A stretch of 64,000 bases of DNA, from assembly GCA_946811185.2 (NCBI GenBank), contig OX328104.1:17181352-17245351 (forward strand), written 5' to 3'. Positions 43,437 through 53,935 of the stretch are shown one piece after another. The notes under the pieces are model-generated. The model saw nothing but the letters and a program-made list of their open reading frames with translations, ran no database searches and had not been told where the DNA came from. This DNA is from Hippopus hippopus. Its lineage: Eukaryota > Mollusca > Bivalvia > Cardiida > Cardiidae. The position numbers were made by a program, and so were the translations under genes. How positions within the stretch are numbered: the stretch's first letter is position 1; every line of letters begins with the position of its first letter.

Positions 43437-43645
43437 CCGGGTTTTAACACTGTTCCAGACGCCAAAATTTTAGACTTGTCTAAATCGAAAGCGTTTGCAG
43501 ACGACAAATCAAATGTGGCTTAAATAATGGGATTTGTCTTTAAAATGGTAAAAAAAAAAAGGGTGGGAAAAGAAGAAAATGCTAGTAACAAGCATTTTCT
43601 CCTTTTCCCACAATTTTTCCAAAACACAGGATTGTTTGTTAAAGG
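43437..43645. mobile_element. Family A MITE
   Basis: CAGACGCCAAAATTTTAGAC, hairpin GAAGAAAATGCTAGTAACAA, end GTTTGTTAAAGGGTTAA. Confidence 0.8.
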
Positions 43646-43789
43646 GTTAAATGCAAGTGACGTAATGGAAAAATACATTTAAAGGACATGTTGTTTACCA
43701 AAATCCCTGAGGGAGCAAGCTTTTAAAAACATGGTGGTAAACAGCAATCAATCTCTACCTCAGTCCGTCCTTCCCAACGTTCATGCACG

Positions 43790-45894
43790 TATCTGTAATT
43801 CTGTCTATGTCTGCTGGTATTTCTGATATCTGCATCTATCTGTCGAACACTCACGTCTATCTGTCTAACGCTCATATTTATCTGTCTAACGTTCACACTT
43901 ATCTGTCTAACGTTCACATCTTTCTGTCTAACGTACACATCTTGCTGTCTAACGTTCACATCTATCTATTCAAAACTCACACCTACCTATCTAACATTCA
44001 CATCTATCTGTCTAACGTTCACATCTATCTGTGTAACATTCACCTCTGTCAAACACTCACATCTGTCTATCAAACGCTTACATCTATCTGTCTAACGTTC
44101 AAATCAATCTATCTAACGTTCACATATATCTGCCGAACGGTAACATTTATTTGTCTAACGTTTACAACTACCCGTCATATGTTTACATCTATTTGTCTAA
44201 CGTTCACATCAATCTATCTAACGTTCACATATATCTGCCGAACAGTAACATTTATTTGTCTAACGTTTACAACTACCCGTCATATGTTCACATCTATTTG
44301 TCTAACATTCACGTCTGTCAAACGCTTCATCTGTCTGTCAAACGTTCACATCTATCTGTCAAACGTTCACATCTATCTGTCTAACGATCACATTTATCTG
44401 TCTAACCATCACATCTATCTGTCTAAAGCTTACATCTGTCGGACGGTCACATCTGTCTGTTCAACGCTCACATCTACTTGTCTAACGGTCACATCTATAT
44501 GTGAAGGGTCACATCTATCTGTCGAACGTTCACATCTATCTGTCAAACGGTCACATCTATCTGTCTAACGTTCAAATTTATCTGTCCAACCTTCGCATTT
44601 ATTTGTCTAACTGTCACATCTATCTGTCTAATGCTCGCATCTATCTGTCCAACGTTCACATACATCTGTCTTACTTTTACATCTTTCTGTCTAATGTACA
44701 TATCTGTCGGTCTAACGTACACATCTATCTATCTCTCGAAAGCCCACATCTTTCTGTCTTTTGCTCACATTTATCTGTATTAAGTATAAAGCTATCTGAC
44801 TAACGTACACATCTGTCTAACGTAAACATATATCTGTCTTACGTTTACATCTATCTGTTTAACGCTCATATCTATCTGTCTACCGTTCACATCTATCTGT
44901 CTAACGCTCATATCTATCTGCCTAAATTAGATATATCTGTCTTACATACACACCCGTCTGTCTAAAACTCACATCTTTCTGTCTAACGCTCATATCTATT
45001 TAACAGTCTCATTTATCTATCTTACATTTACATATTTCTGTCTAACGCTCATATCTATCTGTCTAGCGCTCACATCTACCTGTTTAATTTTCACATCTAT
45101 CAGTCTAACACTCTAATCAATAATATCTAACGCTCACATCTTTCTGTGTAAAGCTCATATCTATCTATCTAACAATCTCATATATGTGTCTAACGTTCAT
45201 ATCTATCTGTCTTACGCTCACATCTTTAGGAAAGCCCGGCCGAGTAGCTCAGTTATAAGCGTATCTGACTCGTGACATGGAGGTTATGGGTTCGATACCC
45301 AGTTGCAGTGAACTTTCTTTCCGGCGATTTTTCGCCTCTCACCTCTGATGCATGCGAGAAAAGCAGTCAGTGGCTTTGGAAGGAAAGTTGTGTCAGTACT
45401 GGTGAGAGAAAGCCAGGAAACACATGGGTGCGTCACTGACCGCCATGATATGACCTAAACTATTAAAATAGCTTTAAACTCCAATACAAAAAACATCTTT
45501 CTGTCTAACCTTCACATTTATCTGTCAAACGTTCAGATCTTTTTGTCTTTCACTTCAATCTATTTGTCTAATGATCACATCTATCTGTCAAACGTACATA
45601 TCTTTCTATCTAACGCTAACATATATCTATCAAATGTTCACGTCTATCTATCTAACACTCACATCTACCTGGCTAACGTCCATATCTATCTGTCTACACT
45701 TACATCTATCTTTCTCTCACATTTATTTGTCTAACGCCCACACCTATATGTCTAACGTTCAAATCTATCTATATAACGCTCATATCTACCTGTATAAAGC
45801 TAACATCTATCTGTTTATAGCTCACATCTATTTGTCTAACGCTCACATCTCTCTGTCAATGCTCACATCTATCTGTCAACGCTCATACGAGTGT
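43790..45894 (+). repeat. 21-bp minisatellite, ~1.8 kb of array
   Basis: The unit is about CACATCTATCTGTCTAACGT plus T. The 21 bp period is exactly 7 codons, so long open frames appear: 43783-44568 reads as a VHIYLSN-type heptad for 261 residues. There is no start context, signal or flanking exon supporting translation. Higher-order duplication is visible (ACCCGTCATATGTT at 44171 and 44277). A SINE interrupts the array at 45228-45492. Confidence 0.9.
45228..45492 (+). mobile_element. SINE type 3 inserted in the minisatellite
   Basis: Head CCGAGTAGCTCAGTTATAAG, B-box GGGTTCGATACCC, body CGCCTCTCACCTCTGATGCA, tail ATATGACCTAAACTATT. ACATCTTT occurs on both sides (45220-45227, 45493-45500). This fits a target duplication, although the array itself contains that word. 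Confidence 0.8.
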
Positions 45895-46194
45895 TTCTGT
45901 CTGTCTTTATTACCCATAATCTGCGTTTCTCTCTCGTTCTCTCCACTTCTTTCACTCTCACTGAGTACTTTCTCTCTCATGTTAAATATTCAAAAAGCTT
46001 TACAGATTAACCTTAACAGGTCGGGCAGAAAACTCAGCCATTTAGAAAATAAATCTAATCAATCATTCGATCGATCGGAAAACGCCTGTCTATTGATGAG
46101 TTGTCCCCAAGTCCTTTACCCATCCACCATTGTATCACAAAATATACGATATTATTATCGTGAATCTGAGGGGATGAGAATGGTCCCAACGTCG

Positions 46195-46345
46195 TAATTT
46201 CAAGACCTTGTTTAAGCCAGAATATCCTAAAAATAGCTGACAGTGTAGATTCAAGATCAGACTGCACGTTCTGTGCAGTCTGATCTTGATCTAAACCGTC
46301 CGCAAAAGCAACGATTATTGTCCCTGGTTTAGAAAGTGTTAAATT
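46195..46345. mobile_element. Family B MITE
   Basis: Core AGACTGCACGTTCTGTGCAG with GACAGTGTAGATTC left arm. Confidence 0.75.
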
Positions 46346-46544
46346 TGCATTAACGTACGTTTTGAATATCAACATATTGACATAATGTAGTCTTACGTTT
46401 CATTTGCATTTCTATCCACTTAATACAAATTAGATTAGAGGGGAAAAATGAGGAAAATGCAAAATAAATTGGAAAAAAAAAATGTTTTAAAGGAATGTCT
46501 CTCTTGAAGTCAAACGAAAAGAAAATGAGTTACGAATGTTTAAC

Positions 46545-47275
46545 CGCTTTTTTTCTGAATCTATCTCTGACTCTCTCCCTCTTTCTCTCTCTGACTCAAT
46601 ATCTTGCTTTCTTTCTCTCTTTCTCTGTCTGATTCTATCTTTGACTCTCTTTTCCTCTGACTCTTTATCTGGCTCTCTCTCTCTCTCGCTCTCTCTCTCT
46701 TTCTGTCTCTTCTCCATCTCTGCCTGCCTCTCTCTTTCTTTCTCTGACTATATCTACCTGTCTCTTCTCTGTCTCTACCTCTCTCTGACTCTATATCTAC
46801 CTATTTTTTTCTTTCTCTCTCTGGCTCTCTCTTTCTCTCTGGCTCTCTCTCTCTCTCTGATTTTTTCGCTGACTCTGTGACTCTCTCTCTCTCTCTCTCT
46901 CTGACTTTTTCGCTGACTCTCTGACTCTCTGTCTCTGACACTCATTCTCACTGACAGTCTCTCTCTCTCTCTCTCTCCCTCTCTCTCTCTCTCTCACTAA
47001 CTCTCTCTCTCTCTCTCTTTCTCTCTCTGTCGCTCTATCTCTCTGCCCCTCTGATTCTCTCTCATTATTTGTCATTTTCTTTTATTCTTGTTCCTCTCTC
47101 TCTGTCTCCCTCTGTCTTTGTCGCGCTCTCTCTCTCTCTCTCTCTCTCTCTGTCACTCTCTCTATCTCTCCCTCTCTCAGTGTATGTGTGTGTGCCTCTC
47201 TCTCTTTCTCCCTCTCTTCTCTCTGTCTTTTTTCCCTGTCTCTCTCTCTCTCTCTTTCTCTCACGAAGTGGTGAA
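46545..47275 (+). repeat. CT-rich low-complexity tract, ~730 bp
   Basis: Almost uninterrupted pyrimidines on the + strand (CTCTCTCTCT runs with CTGACTCT and TCTGTCTC variants). All open frames here (Ser/Leu-rich or Arg/Glu-rich) are artefacts of the tract. It may adopt triplex structures, by general knowledge of such tracts. Confidence 0.9.
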
Positions 47276-47386
47276 AACCTGGTGCCAAGTAGCACACTTT
47301 AAAGTTAATTTCCAAGAAGTACAGGAAATAGTTAAAGTCTCTGTTTAAATGTAGAAAGTCTTAAAAGTCCTTGTTATAATATGAGC

Positions 47387-47645
47387 AGCGCTCTGTGAAA
47401 AGGGGGCTTAATGCATCTGCGAAAAGTATCGACCCAGGTCAGCCTGCGCAGTCCCCGCAGGCTGATCTGGGCCGAAACTTTTCGCTATTGCTCAATTTTC
47501 TGTATGTCCAAGGAACAGTCAACCTCATGATTAAGTCGGTTGTTAAAAAAAAAAGTTGCCATTTTGGATTCATTATTATGTAATGTCTTTCGTGGTATCA
47601 TGCATCACGGAGATGCACTAAGCCCCCTTTTGCCAGAGCATGGCT
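47387..47645. mobile_element. Family C MITE (copy 10), full length
   Basis: GCGCTCTGTGAAAAGGGGG to CAGAGCATGGCTC. Hairpin CAGGTCAGCCTGCGCAGTCC/CCGCAGGCTGATCTGG. Confidence 0.85.
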
Positions 47646-47997
47646 CAATTAAACAGAAAAAAAAGTAAACGTCAAACAAGCTGTTCGAGAAATCATGGGT
47701 TCGAATAAACGCGGTTTCAATGCATTTCTCTTCTAAGTTAAATTTTCAACATTTTGCTGGGAAAACAGAACGCGTGCAGACACAATTAATAGGGCGTTTT
47801 AAGTTTGAAGTTTATTTTGAATTAATTAACTTTCGGGTGCACTTCGGCTCGCTTTAATTAAAACAGAATGAGTGTTTTCAAACAACAGCTTAATAGTTTC
47901 ATTTGTTTTTAAACCCCGTCAAGCCTCTGAATCAATAGCAACAATAAACATCAGATATTTCAGTATTTAGCCAGAAATCCAGAGAGCGGGTTGGTTT
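47646..47997. other. Unassigned spacer
   Basis: No gene or repeat recognised. TTTAATTAAAGC-type palindromic words lie near 47830-47865. Confidence 0.3.
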
Positions 47998-48311
47998 AAC
48001 TCTTTCCCAAACGAAAAATCTAGACAAGTCCAAATTCAAAGCATTGGCAGACGACAAATTGAATATGACTACAATACAATACAAAACAATACAATACAAA
48101 GATTTTTATTTGTAAATGAAGGCCACCGGCCCATAATACAAACTTTCATATACAATCATAACAAACAACACTGAAGAGTTGCAAATTACATTTACATGCA
48201 GAATAGAGTCACTTTCATTACTTTGATTAGAATCTTTTAATGTTAAAGATGATGAAATATATTTTGCTAGCTTTCTAATGGTTACTAAATTTTTGCTTTT
48301 CATTAAATTAT

Positions 48312-49693
48312 ACAAGAGGGCCATGATGGCCCTGAAGTCGCTCACCTGAGTCTTTTGACCAAACAGGACCCATTTTCAATCTCTTTTGAGATATTATGTC
48401 AATCATTCTACCAAGATTTTCATGAGTATTTGACTGAAAAAGGTTTTTTGAAGATTTGACTCAGTGACCTAGTTATTGACCCGAAATGATCCACTTGCAA
48501 ACTGGTCCAAGAAATCATCAAGACAAACATTCTGACCAAGTTTCATGAGTATAGGATTGAAAATGTGGCCTCTAGTGCATATACAAGGTTTTTCTAAGAT
48601 TTGACCTAGTGACCTAGATTTTGACCCGACATGACCCATTTTCAAACTCATCCAAGATATAATCAAGACAAATATTCTGACCAACTTTCAAGAGTTTTGG
48701 ACTGAAAATGTGGCCTCTAGAGCCTACACAAGGTTTTTCTAAGATATAATCTAGTGACCTAGTTTTCGACCTAACATGACCCATTTTTGAACTCGTTCGA
48801 GATATCATCAAGGCAAACATTCTGACTAACTTTCAAGAATTTTGGACATAAAATGTGGCCTCTAGGGCGTACACATGGCTTTTCTAAGATTTGACCTAGT
48901 GGCCTAGCTATTGACCGGACATGACCCATTTCCGAACTTGTTCGAGATATCACCGAGACAAACATTCTGACCAATTTTCAGGAGCTTTGGACTGAAAATG
49001 TAGCCTCTAGAGCGTACACAAGGTTTTTCTAAGATTTGACCTAGTGACCTAGTTTTTGACCCGACATGACCCATTTTCAAACTCGTCTGAAGTATCATCG
49101 AGACAAACATTCTGACCAACTTTCAAGAGTTTTGGACAGAAAATGTGGCTTCTAGAGCGTACACAAGGTTTTTCTACGATTTGACCTAGTGACTTAGTTT
49201 TCTGACCGGACATGACCCATTTTCAAACATGTTCGAGATATCATCAAGACGAACATTCTAACCAACTTTCAGGAGTTTTGGACAGAAAATGTGGCCTGTA
49301 GAGTGTATACAAGGTTTTTCTAAGATTTGACCTAGTGGCTAGTTTGTGACCCGACATGACCCATTTTCAAACTTGTCTGAGGTATCATCAAGACAAAAAT
49401 TCTGACCAACTTTCAAGAGTTTTGGAAAGAAAATACGGCTTCTAAAACGTACACAAAGTTTTTCTAAGATTTGACCTAGTGACCTAGTTTTTGACTGGAC
49501 ATGACCCATTTTCGAACTCGTCCGACATGTCATCGAGACAAACATTCTGACCAAGTTACACGAGTATCGGACTGAAAATGTGGCCTCTAGAGCGTACACA
49601 AGGTAAAAGTTGACGACGGACGACGCACGACGCACGACGAACACAACACGATCACAAAAGCTCACCTTGAGCACTTCGTGCTCAGGTGAGCTA
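48312..49693 (+). mobile_element. 145-bp-unit repeat element, copy 1
   Basis: Starts AGAGGGCCATGATGGCCCTG, with a GGGCCATGATGGCCC hairpin and then GCTCACCTGAG. Ends TGAGCACTTCGTGCTCAGG/TGAGCT. GCTCACCTGAG and CTCAGGTGAGC are subterminal inverted repeats. Between them are about nine tandem units of ~145 bp (GACCTAGTGACCTAGTTTTT, CAAGACAAACATTCTGACC, TGTGGCCTCTAGAGCGTACA) and a GACGACGGACGACGCAC stretch. 145 is not a multiple of three, so the ~71-codon reverse frames in each unit are not coding. Confidence 0.8.
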
Positions 49694-49778
49694 AAAAGGA
49701 CATTATATCTTTTCTACCCTGATACCAAGAGAACAATAATGTTTGTATTTCCGCATTAAAGAAAGAACAATGGAAAAA

Positions 49779-50888
49779 CAAGAGGGCCATGATGGCCCTG
49801 AAGTCGCTCACCTGAGTCTTTTGACCAAACATGACCCATTTTCAATCTCTTTTGAGATATTATGACAAACATTCTACCAAGATTTTCATGAGTATTTGAA
49901 TGAAAAGGTTTTTTGAAGATTTGACTCAGTGACCTAGTTATTGACCCGAAATGATCCACTTGCAAACTGGTCCAAGAAATCATCAAGACAAACATTCTGA
50001 CCAAGTTTCATGAGTATAGGATTGAAAATGTGGCCTCTAGAGCATATACAAGGTTTTTCTAAGATCTGACCAAGTGACCTAGATTTTGACCCGACATGAC
50101 CCATTTTCAAACTCATCCAAGATATAATCAAGACAAATATTCTGACCAACTTTCAAGAGTTTTGGGCTGAAAATGTGGCCTCTAGAGCCTATACAAGGTT
50201 TTTCTAAGATATGACCTAGTGACCTAGTTTTCGACCAAACATGACCCGTTTTGAACTCGTCCGAGATAACATCAAGGCAAACATTCTGACTAACTTTCAA
50301 GAATTTTGGACATAAAATGTGGCCTCTAGAGCGTACACATGGTTTTTCTAAGATTTGACCTAGTGACCTAGTTATTGACTGGATATGACCCATTTTCAAA
50401 CTCATGCAAGGTATTATCAAGACAAACATTTTGACCAATTTTCAAGGGTTTTGGACTGAAAATGTGGCCTCTAGAGCGTACACAAAGTTTTTCTAAGATT
50501 TGACCTAGTGACCTAGTTTTTAACCCGAACTGACCCTTTTGCAACCTTTTTCGAGAAATCATCAAGACAAACATTCTGACCAACTTTCAAGAGTTTTGAA
50601 CTGAAAATGTGGCCTCTAGAGCGTACACAAGGTTTTTCTAAGATTTGACCTAGTGACCTAGTTTTTGACCCGACATGACCCATTTTCGAACTCGTCCGAG
50701 ATATTATCAAGACAAACATTCTGACCAAGTTTCACGAGTATCAGACTGAAAATGTGGCCTCTAGAGCGTACACAAGGTAAAAGTTGACGACGCACTACGG
50801 ACGACGGACGACGCACGACGCACTACGGACGCCGGACACAGCATGATCACAAAAGCTCACCTTGAGCACTTTGTGCTCAGGTGAGCTA
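49779..50888 (+). mobile_element. 145-bp-unit repeat element, copy 2
   Basis: Same ends and unit order as copy 1, with about seven units. The first ~350 bp are nearly identical to copy 1. AAAAACA precedes AGAGGGCC and follows GGTGAGCT, a candidate 7 bp target duplication. Confidence 0.8.
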
Positions 50889-51214
50889 AAAACAGTGATA
50901 TTCAATTTCTACAACTAAAATGTCATGATTTAATAAACAATGGTGGCACACCTTATCATCTCTTTCTATGTTAAAATGTCTACCTAGCTCAATGTTTAGT
51001 TTATGACTAGAACACTTAAATCTTGCGAAAGCTCTTCTTAAACTCGGAAAAATATCAAATGATGTAACTTGTTTTTTAAAGGGGTAGAAAACGCTGTGGG
51101 AAAAGGAGAAAATGCTGGTTACCAGCATTTTCTCCTTTTCCCACAACGTTTTCAAAAGGCCTTTTCTTTAGGGTCGTTAAAACGTGGGATTGTGTGGTAA
51201 AGGGTTTTACTCTT

Positions 51215-51610
51215 TCAGTGCGAAAAAAGTTAATCCTTAACCTGCTAAATGAAATAAATGAAACGTTCAAGCCGATAGTAAAAACCCCAATTCTTCTGTT
51301 CTAAAGGTATTTGGGGGATGTCTCCTAGTCGGACAGTGTAGATCCAAGATCAGACTGCACGTTCTGTGCAGTCTGATCTTGATCTACATTGTCAGCAAAA
51401 GGTCCATAAGTTGCGCTTAGAAGCCTTAGAGTTAAACGGCCTGTTTCGATGGGTGAAATTACAATCCACTGAGACCAAGAAAAAAAGCTTTATCCTGTAG
51501 ACCAGCGGACAGTATAGATCCAAGATCAGACTGCGCTTTCTGTGCAGTCTGATCTTGATCTATACTGTTCGTTAAATCCCCTGTTTTCGTCTATGGTACT
51601 TAAAGAGTTA
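51215..51610. mobile_element. Two family B MITEs
   Basis: 51215-51440 is near full length (AACCTGCTAAATGAAATAAA, core AGACTGCACGTTCTGTGCAG, GCCTTAGAGTTAA). 51466-51610 is the variant with AGACTGCGCTTTCTGTGCAG. Confidence 0.8.
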
Positions 51611-51638
51611 AACCTTGTATTTCTGAATATAATAACTG

Positions 51639-51942
51639 ATTGATTGATTGTATGGTGTTAAACGCCGTTTTCAACATTATTTCAGTTATATCGCGGAGGC
51701 CAGTGCACTTATCCATGCTTTCGTGGGGTCTCTTTTACCAGTACTCCGCACAATTTTCTTTCCAATCTCACTGGCTGCTTTCCCACATAACCATCGTCGA
51801 GACAATGGTCAGCAGTGAGAGAGAAATGAATCCTGTCGCAATGACTATCATCAATCCACGGAAAGAAATTGACCGAGCCAGGGATCGAATCTACGACCCC
51901 TTGTTCTCAAGTCCTGCACGCTACCGACTGAGCTGCCGGGGA
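51639..51942 (-). mobile_element. SINE type 1, reverse strand
   Basis: GATTGATTGTATGGTGTTAA to the tRNA-like head near 51940. Full body. Confidence 0.85.
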
Positions 51943-52237
51943 ATAAATCAAATGAACTTCTACAGCCACGTAAAAGAAAACCGAAAAGTTGCGATTTCAA
52001 GGGATCGGGGAAGGGGTGCTATAGCAAGAATATTCTACACAAGAAGGCCATGACGGCCCTGTATCGCTCCACTGTTCTTTACGTAAAATATTTAAGTTAC
52101 AGATTCATACTATCCTTTGGCCACAACTTAATAACTCACTGTAACGATTCAGTCATCTTGTGGCCACAACTAAATCTTCCGTGGCCTCAATTAAAAATCC
52201 CGTGCCCTTGAAATGATACCGCGCAGCCATGAGGTAA
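51943..52237. other. Unassigned spacer
   Basis: GTTGTGGCCACAA-like words recur near 52115-52175. No gene. Confidence 0.3.
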
Positions 52238-53114
52238 TTAAAGTCCCAGTAGCGGCCAAAAGTCAACAATGGGATGTTTAAACGCATCTAGATTTAAATC
52301 ACATCATTTACAAGAAAGGGAAATCATTTTGAAAATCATTGTCTACTTTTGTAAGATAGGTCCAAGCTTTAGTTGCTGGCAGGAAAATGAATTTTAAAAC
52401 CAGGTTAAAAGTAAGCAAAGGATAGAAAGACCTGGCTTTACAGATATAAGAATCTCACTTTTCCAAGCAACAAGAGTATTTCATCCTCTAAATACTATAA
52501 AACTTCTTTTCGGCAGTGCTGACCTAAGTCACGACCAAAATTGTTTACTATTTGAACCAGTTCAGTTGTACATTAATGAATCAAAACTTTTTTCGTAATT
52601 TTCAGTCTATTTTTGTAAATGTTAATGACAACTTTATAAAATTTTAGGCAATCACAGAGAACACCATCTTTTTTTCTTTTTTTTTCTTTTTCCTGTTTTG
52701 AACTTTTCTTTTTTGTTTCTTTTTTGTTTCTTTTTTGTAATCTTTCTATTTCAACTCTTAGCTCTCACTTACTGCGTTTCTTTTCTTTCTCATACTTAAA
52801 TGTTGTTGTATTTGTACATACCGTTGTTAGAACTGTATAATTTGTGCTGTAGGGGAAGGGCCAATTCTAAGTTGTGAGAACTTGTGGCCCAACCCCATTT
52901 CAACTTATGAAATAGAATATGTTTAAACTAGAAAGACCTGGCAAATTTTGACCTAGTTTTGAAATCCATTTTCCTGACAGGGATTAACACTTGGACCGAT
53001 CGTACAATAACAGATTGTCATCTTCACAATAATTTCCATTCTCTTAAATTGTATTATTTAAATTCAAATGCATTTTACCATCCCACTATTTACTTTCGCC
53101 ACTATGGGACTTTA
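52238..53114 (+). mobile_element. Family F MITE (copy 8) split by a LINE 3' end
   Basis: TTAAAGTCCCAGTAGCGGCC at the left. The sequence continues from AGAAAGACCTGGC at 52436 to AAATTTTGACCTAG at 52943, as in uninterrupted copies. The outer end is decayed (GCCACTATGGGACTTTATT). Confidence 0.75.
52437..52928 (+). mobile_element. 5'-truncated LINE with 14 bp target duplication
   Basis: TAGAAAGACCTGGC is exactly repeated at 52423-52436 and 52929-52942. The insert opens with a coding tail reading HPLNTIKLLFGSADL then LFEPVQLYINESKLFS, typical of LINE C-termini. It continues with ~330 bp of 3' UTR ending TTATGAAATAGAATATGTT. Truncation at the 5' end and the long duplication are the hallmark of target-primed reverse transcription. 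Confidence 0.8.
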
Positions 53115-53315
53115 TTATCTCATGGCTGTGCGGTATCATTTTATTTTTGGCCGCTATTGACGCTGTTGAAAGAATCAGACTGCACTTTCTGTGTTGATAT
53201 TTTGTTAAGTGAGATCAGGGGTCAAAATCAAATATACACAAATAGTGATATTGGTGTTATTGTGAGTGAAATTAAGGTTAAAGACTCTCCTTATGGCGAA
53301 GTTGTGATAATTTCA
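53115..53315. other. Spacer with half a family B core
   Basis: GAATCAGACTGCACTTTCTG at 53174-53193 lacks its partner arm. Confidence 0.4.
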
Positions 53316-53908
53316 TTAACATTGGGCATGGCCTCCATTTTGGCGTATTACCTGTACAACACGACGTCTCTTGACATCGACGTAACGTTGCACGGCGTGC
53401 GGAGAAATGTTATTCCAATCGTCCTGCAGAGCACGCTCTAGCTCCTGAAAATTGTTTATATGATGCCTTGATTTTACCCTACGACCAAGAAAATTTCACT
53501 GACGCCTTCGCGAACGAAGACGTTACCGTGCCAAATTCAGACAAGCAACGCCATGACGTCGAGTGAGTATGGACCGACGTAAGGTCGTCATTGTCTTATT
53601 GGCCGAACACATTGACAAAGACGCCTCAGAACGGTGTCCCTGCTTATACCGTACTGTCCCGCTGTAGCTGTTTGGAATCGACGTCTTTTGTGCGTCAGTT
53701 CCAAGTGGATGTCTACTCTGGCGTCAGTAACGCGAGGCCGGTCGCATTGGGGCCAATCTGCAACTGCGCCTGTTTGCTGGAACCTTGCTCGTAGATAAAT
53801 GACAGTGTTTCTGTGGCAATTAAAGGCCCAAGCAATATTATCAATAGAGCCGCCTCTATTGAGCATCATCAACGCCTCAATGTGGTGACGTTCAGATAGC
53901 TTTGGCAT
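53316..53908 (-). pseudogene. Second Tc1-type transposase, core deleted
   Basis: On the reverse strand the protein starts at 53908 (MPKLSERHHIEALMMLNRGG). It shows a helix-turn-helix (SIDNIAWAFNCHRNTVIYL), a linker (DRPRVTDAR) and a second helix-turn-helix (YGISRDTVLRRL). The frame shifts near 53630 (RPYVGP lies in another frame). After a deletion it resumes with the C-terminal segment (FQELERALQDDWNNISPHAV, then QVIRQNGGHAQC and a stop at 53316). The DDE/D segment is missing. I could not identify its terminal inverted repeats with confidence. It is a different subfamily from the copy at 23774. Confidence 0.75.
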
Positions 53909-53935
53909 TGCGAATTTTGATTTTTCTGTAATCAC

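Larger units (their letters stand above)
48067..51056 (-). pseudogene. 5'-truncated LINE, C-terminal end of reverse transcriptase polyprotein
   Basis: Reading the reverse strand, three pieces (51056-50889, 49778-49696, 48311-48067) join into one 3' end. The first encodes a segment with RRAFARFKCSSHKLNIELG, then C-x-x-C (CHHC) and EIEYHCF, typical of the C-terminal zinc-finger-like tail of many mollusc LINE proteins. The second continues (RKYKHYCSLG) and the third ends (LMKSKNLVTIRKLAKYISSS). A TACAATACAAT-type tail at 48067-48105 marks the 3' end. No endonuclease or polymerase domain is present. The family is not assigned beyond non-LTR. Confidence 0.7.
47998..51206. mobile_element. Family A MITE split by a ~3 kb insertion
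   Basis: Left arm TTAACTCTTTCCCAAACG...GACGACAAATTGAATATGAC (47998-48066). The hairpin GGAGAAAATGCTGGTTACCA and right end resume from about 51057 to 51206. Everything between is a LINE fragment with its own insertions. Confidence 0.8.

Noticed and set aside
43783..44568. 261-codon heptad repeat protein
   Set aside because: Explained by a 21 bp minisatellite. No signal peptide, promoter, or exon support. Kept only as a finding to test.
43790..45894. CRISPR-like array of regularly spaced repeats
   Set aside because: No unique spacers, 21 bp continuous period, eukaryotic context.
46487..47348. Ser/Leu-rich and Arg/Glu-rich open frames
   Set aside because: Direct translation of a CT/GA simple-sequence tract.
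48469..50728. Series of ~71-codon reverse-strand frames resembling a protein family
   Set aside because: Each is one unit of a ~145 bp tandem repeat. The period is not a multiple of three and frames do not join.
867..53441. Recurring open frames with LISLSATNTWTDRTITDCHLHN-type peptides (e.g. 1175 to 867, 13061 to 12534, 31601 to 32005)
   Set aside because: They lie wholly within family F foldback elements. The peptide similarity is nucleotide repeat similarity.
52959..53441. 160-codon + strand open frame
   Set aside because: The first part is family F and the last part is antisense to the Tc1-type transposase C-terminus.
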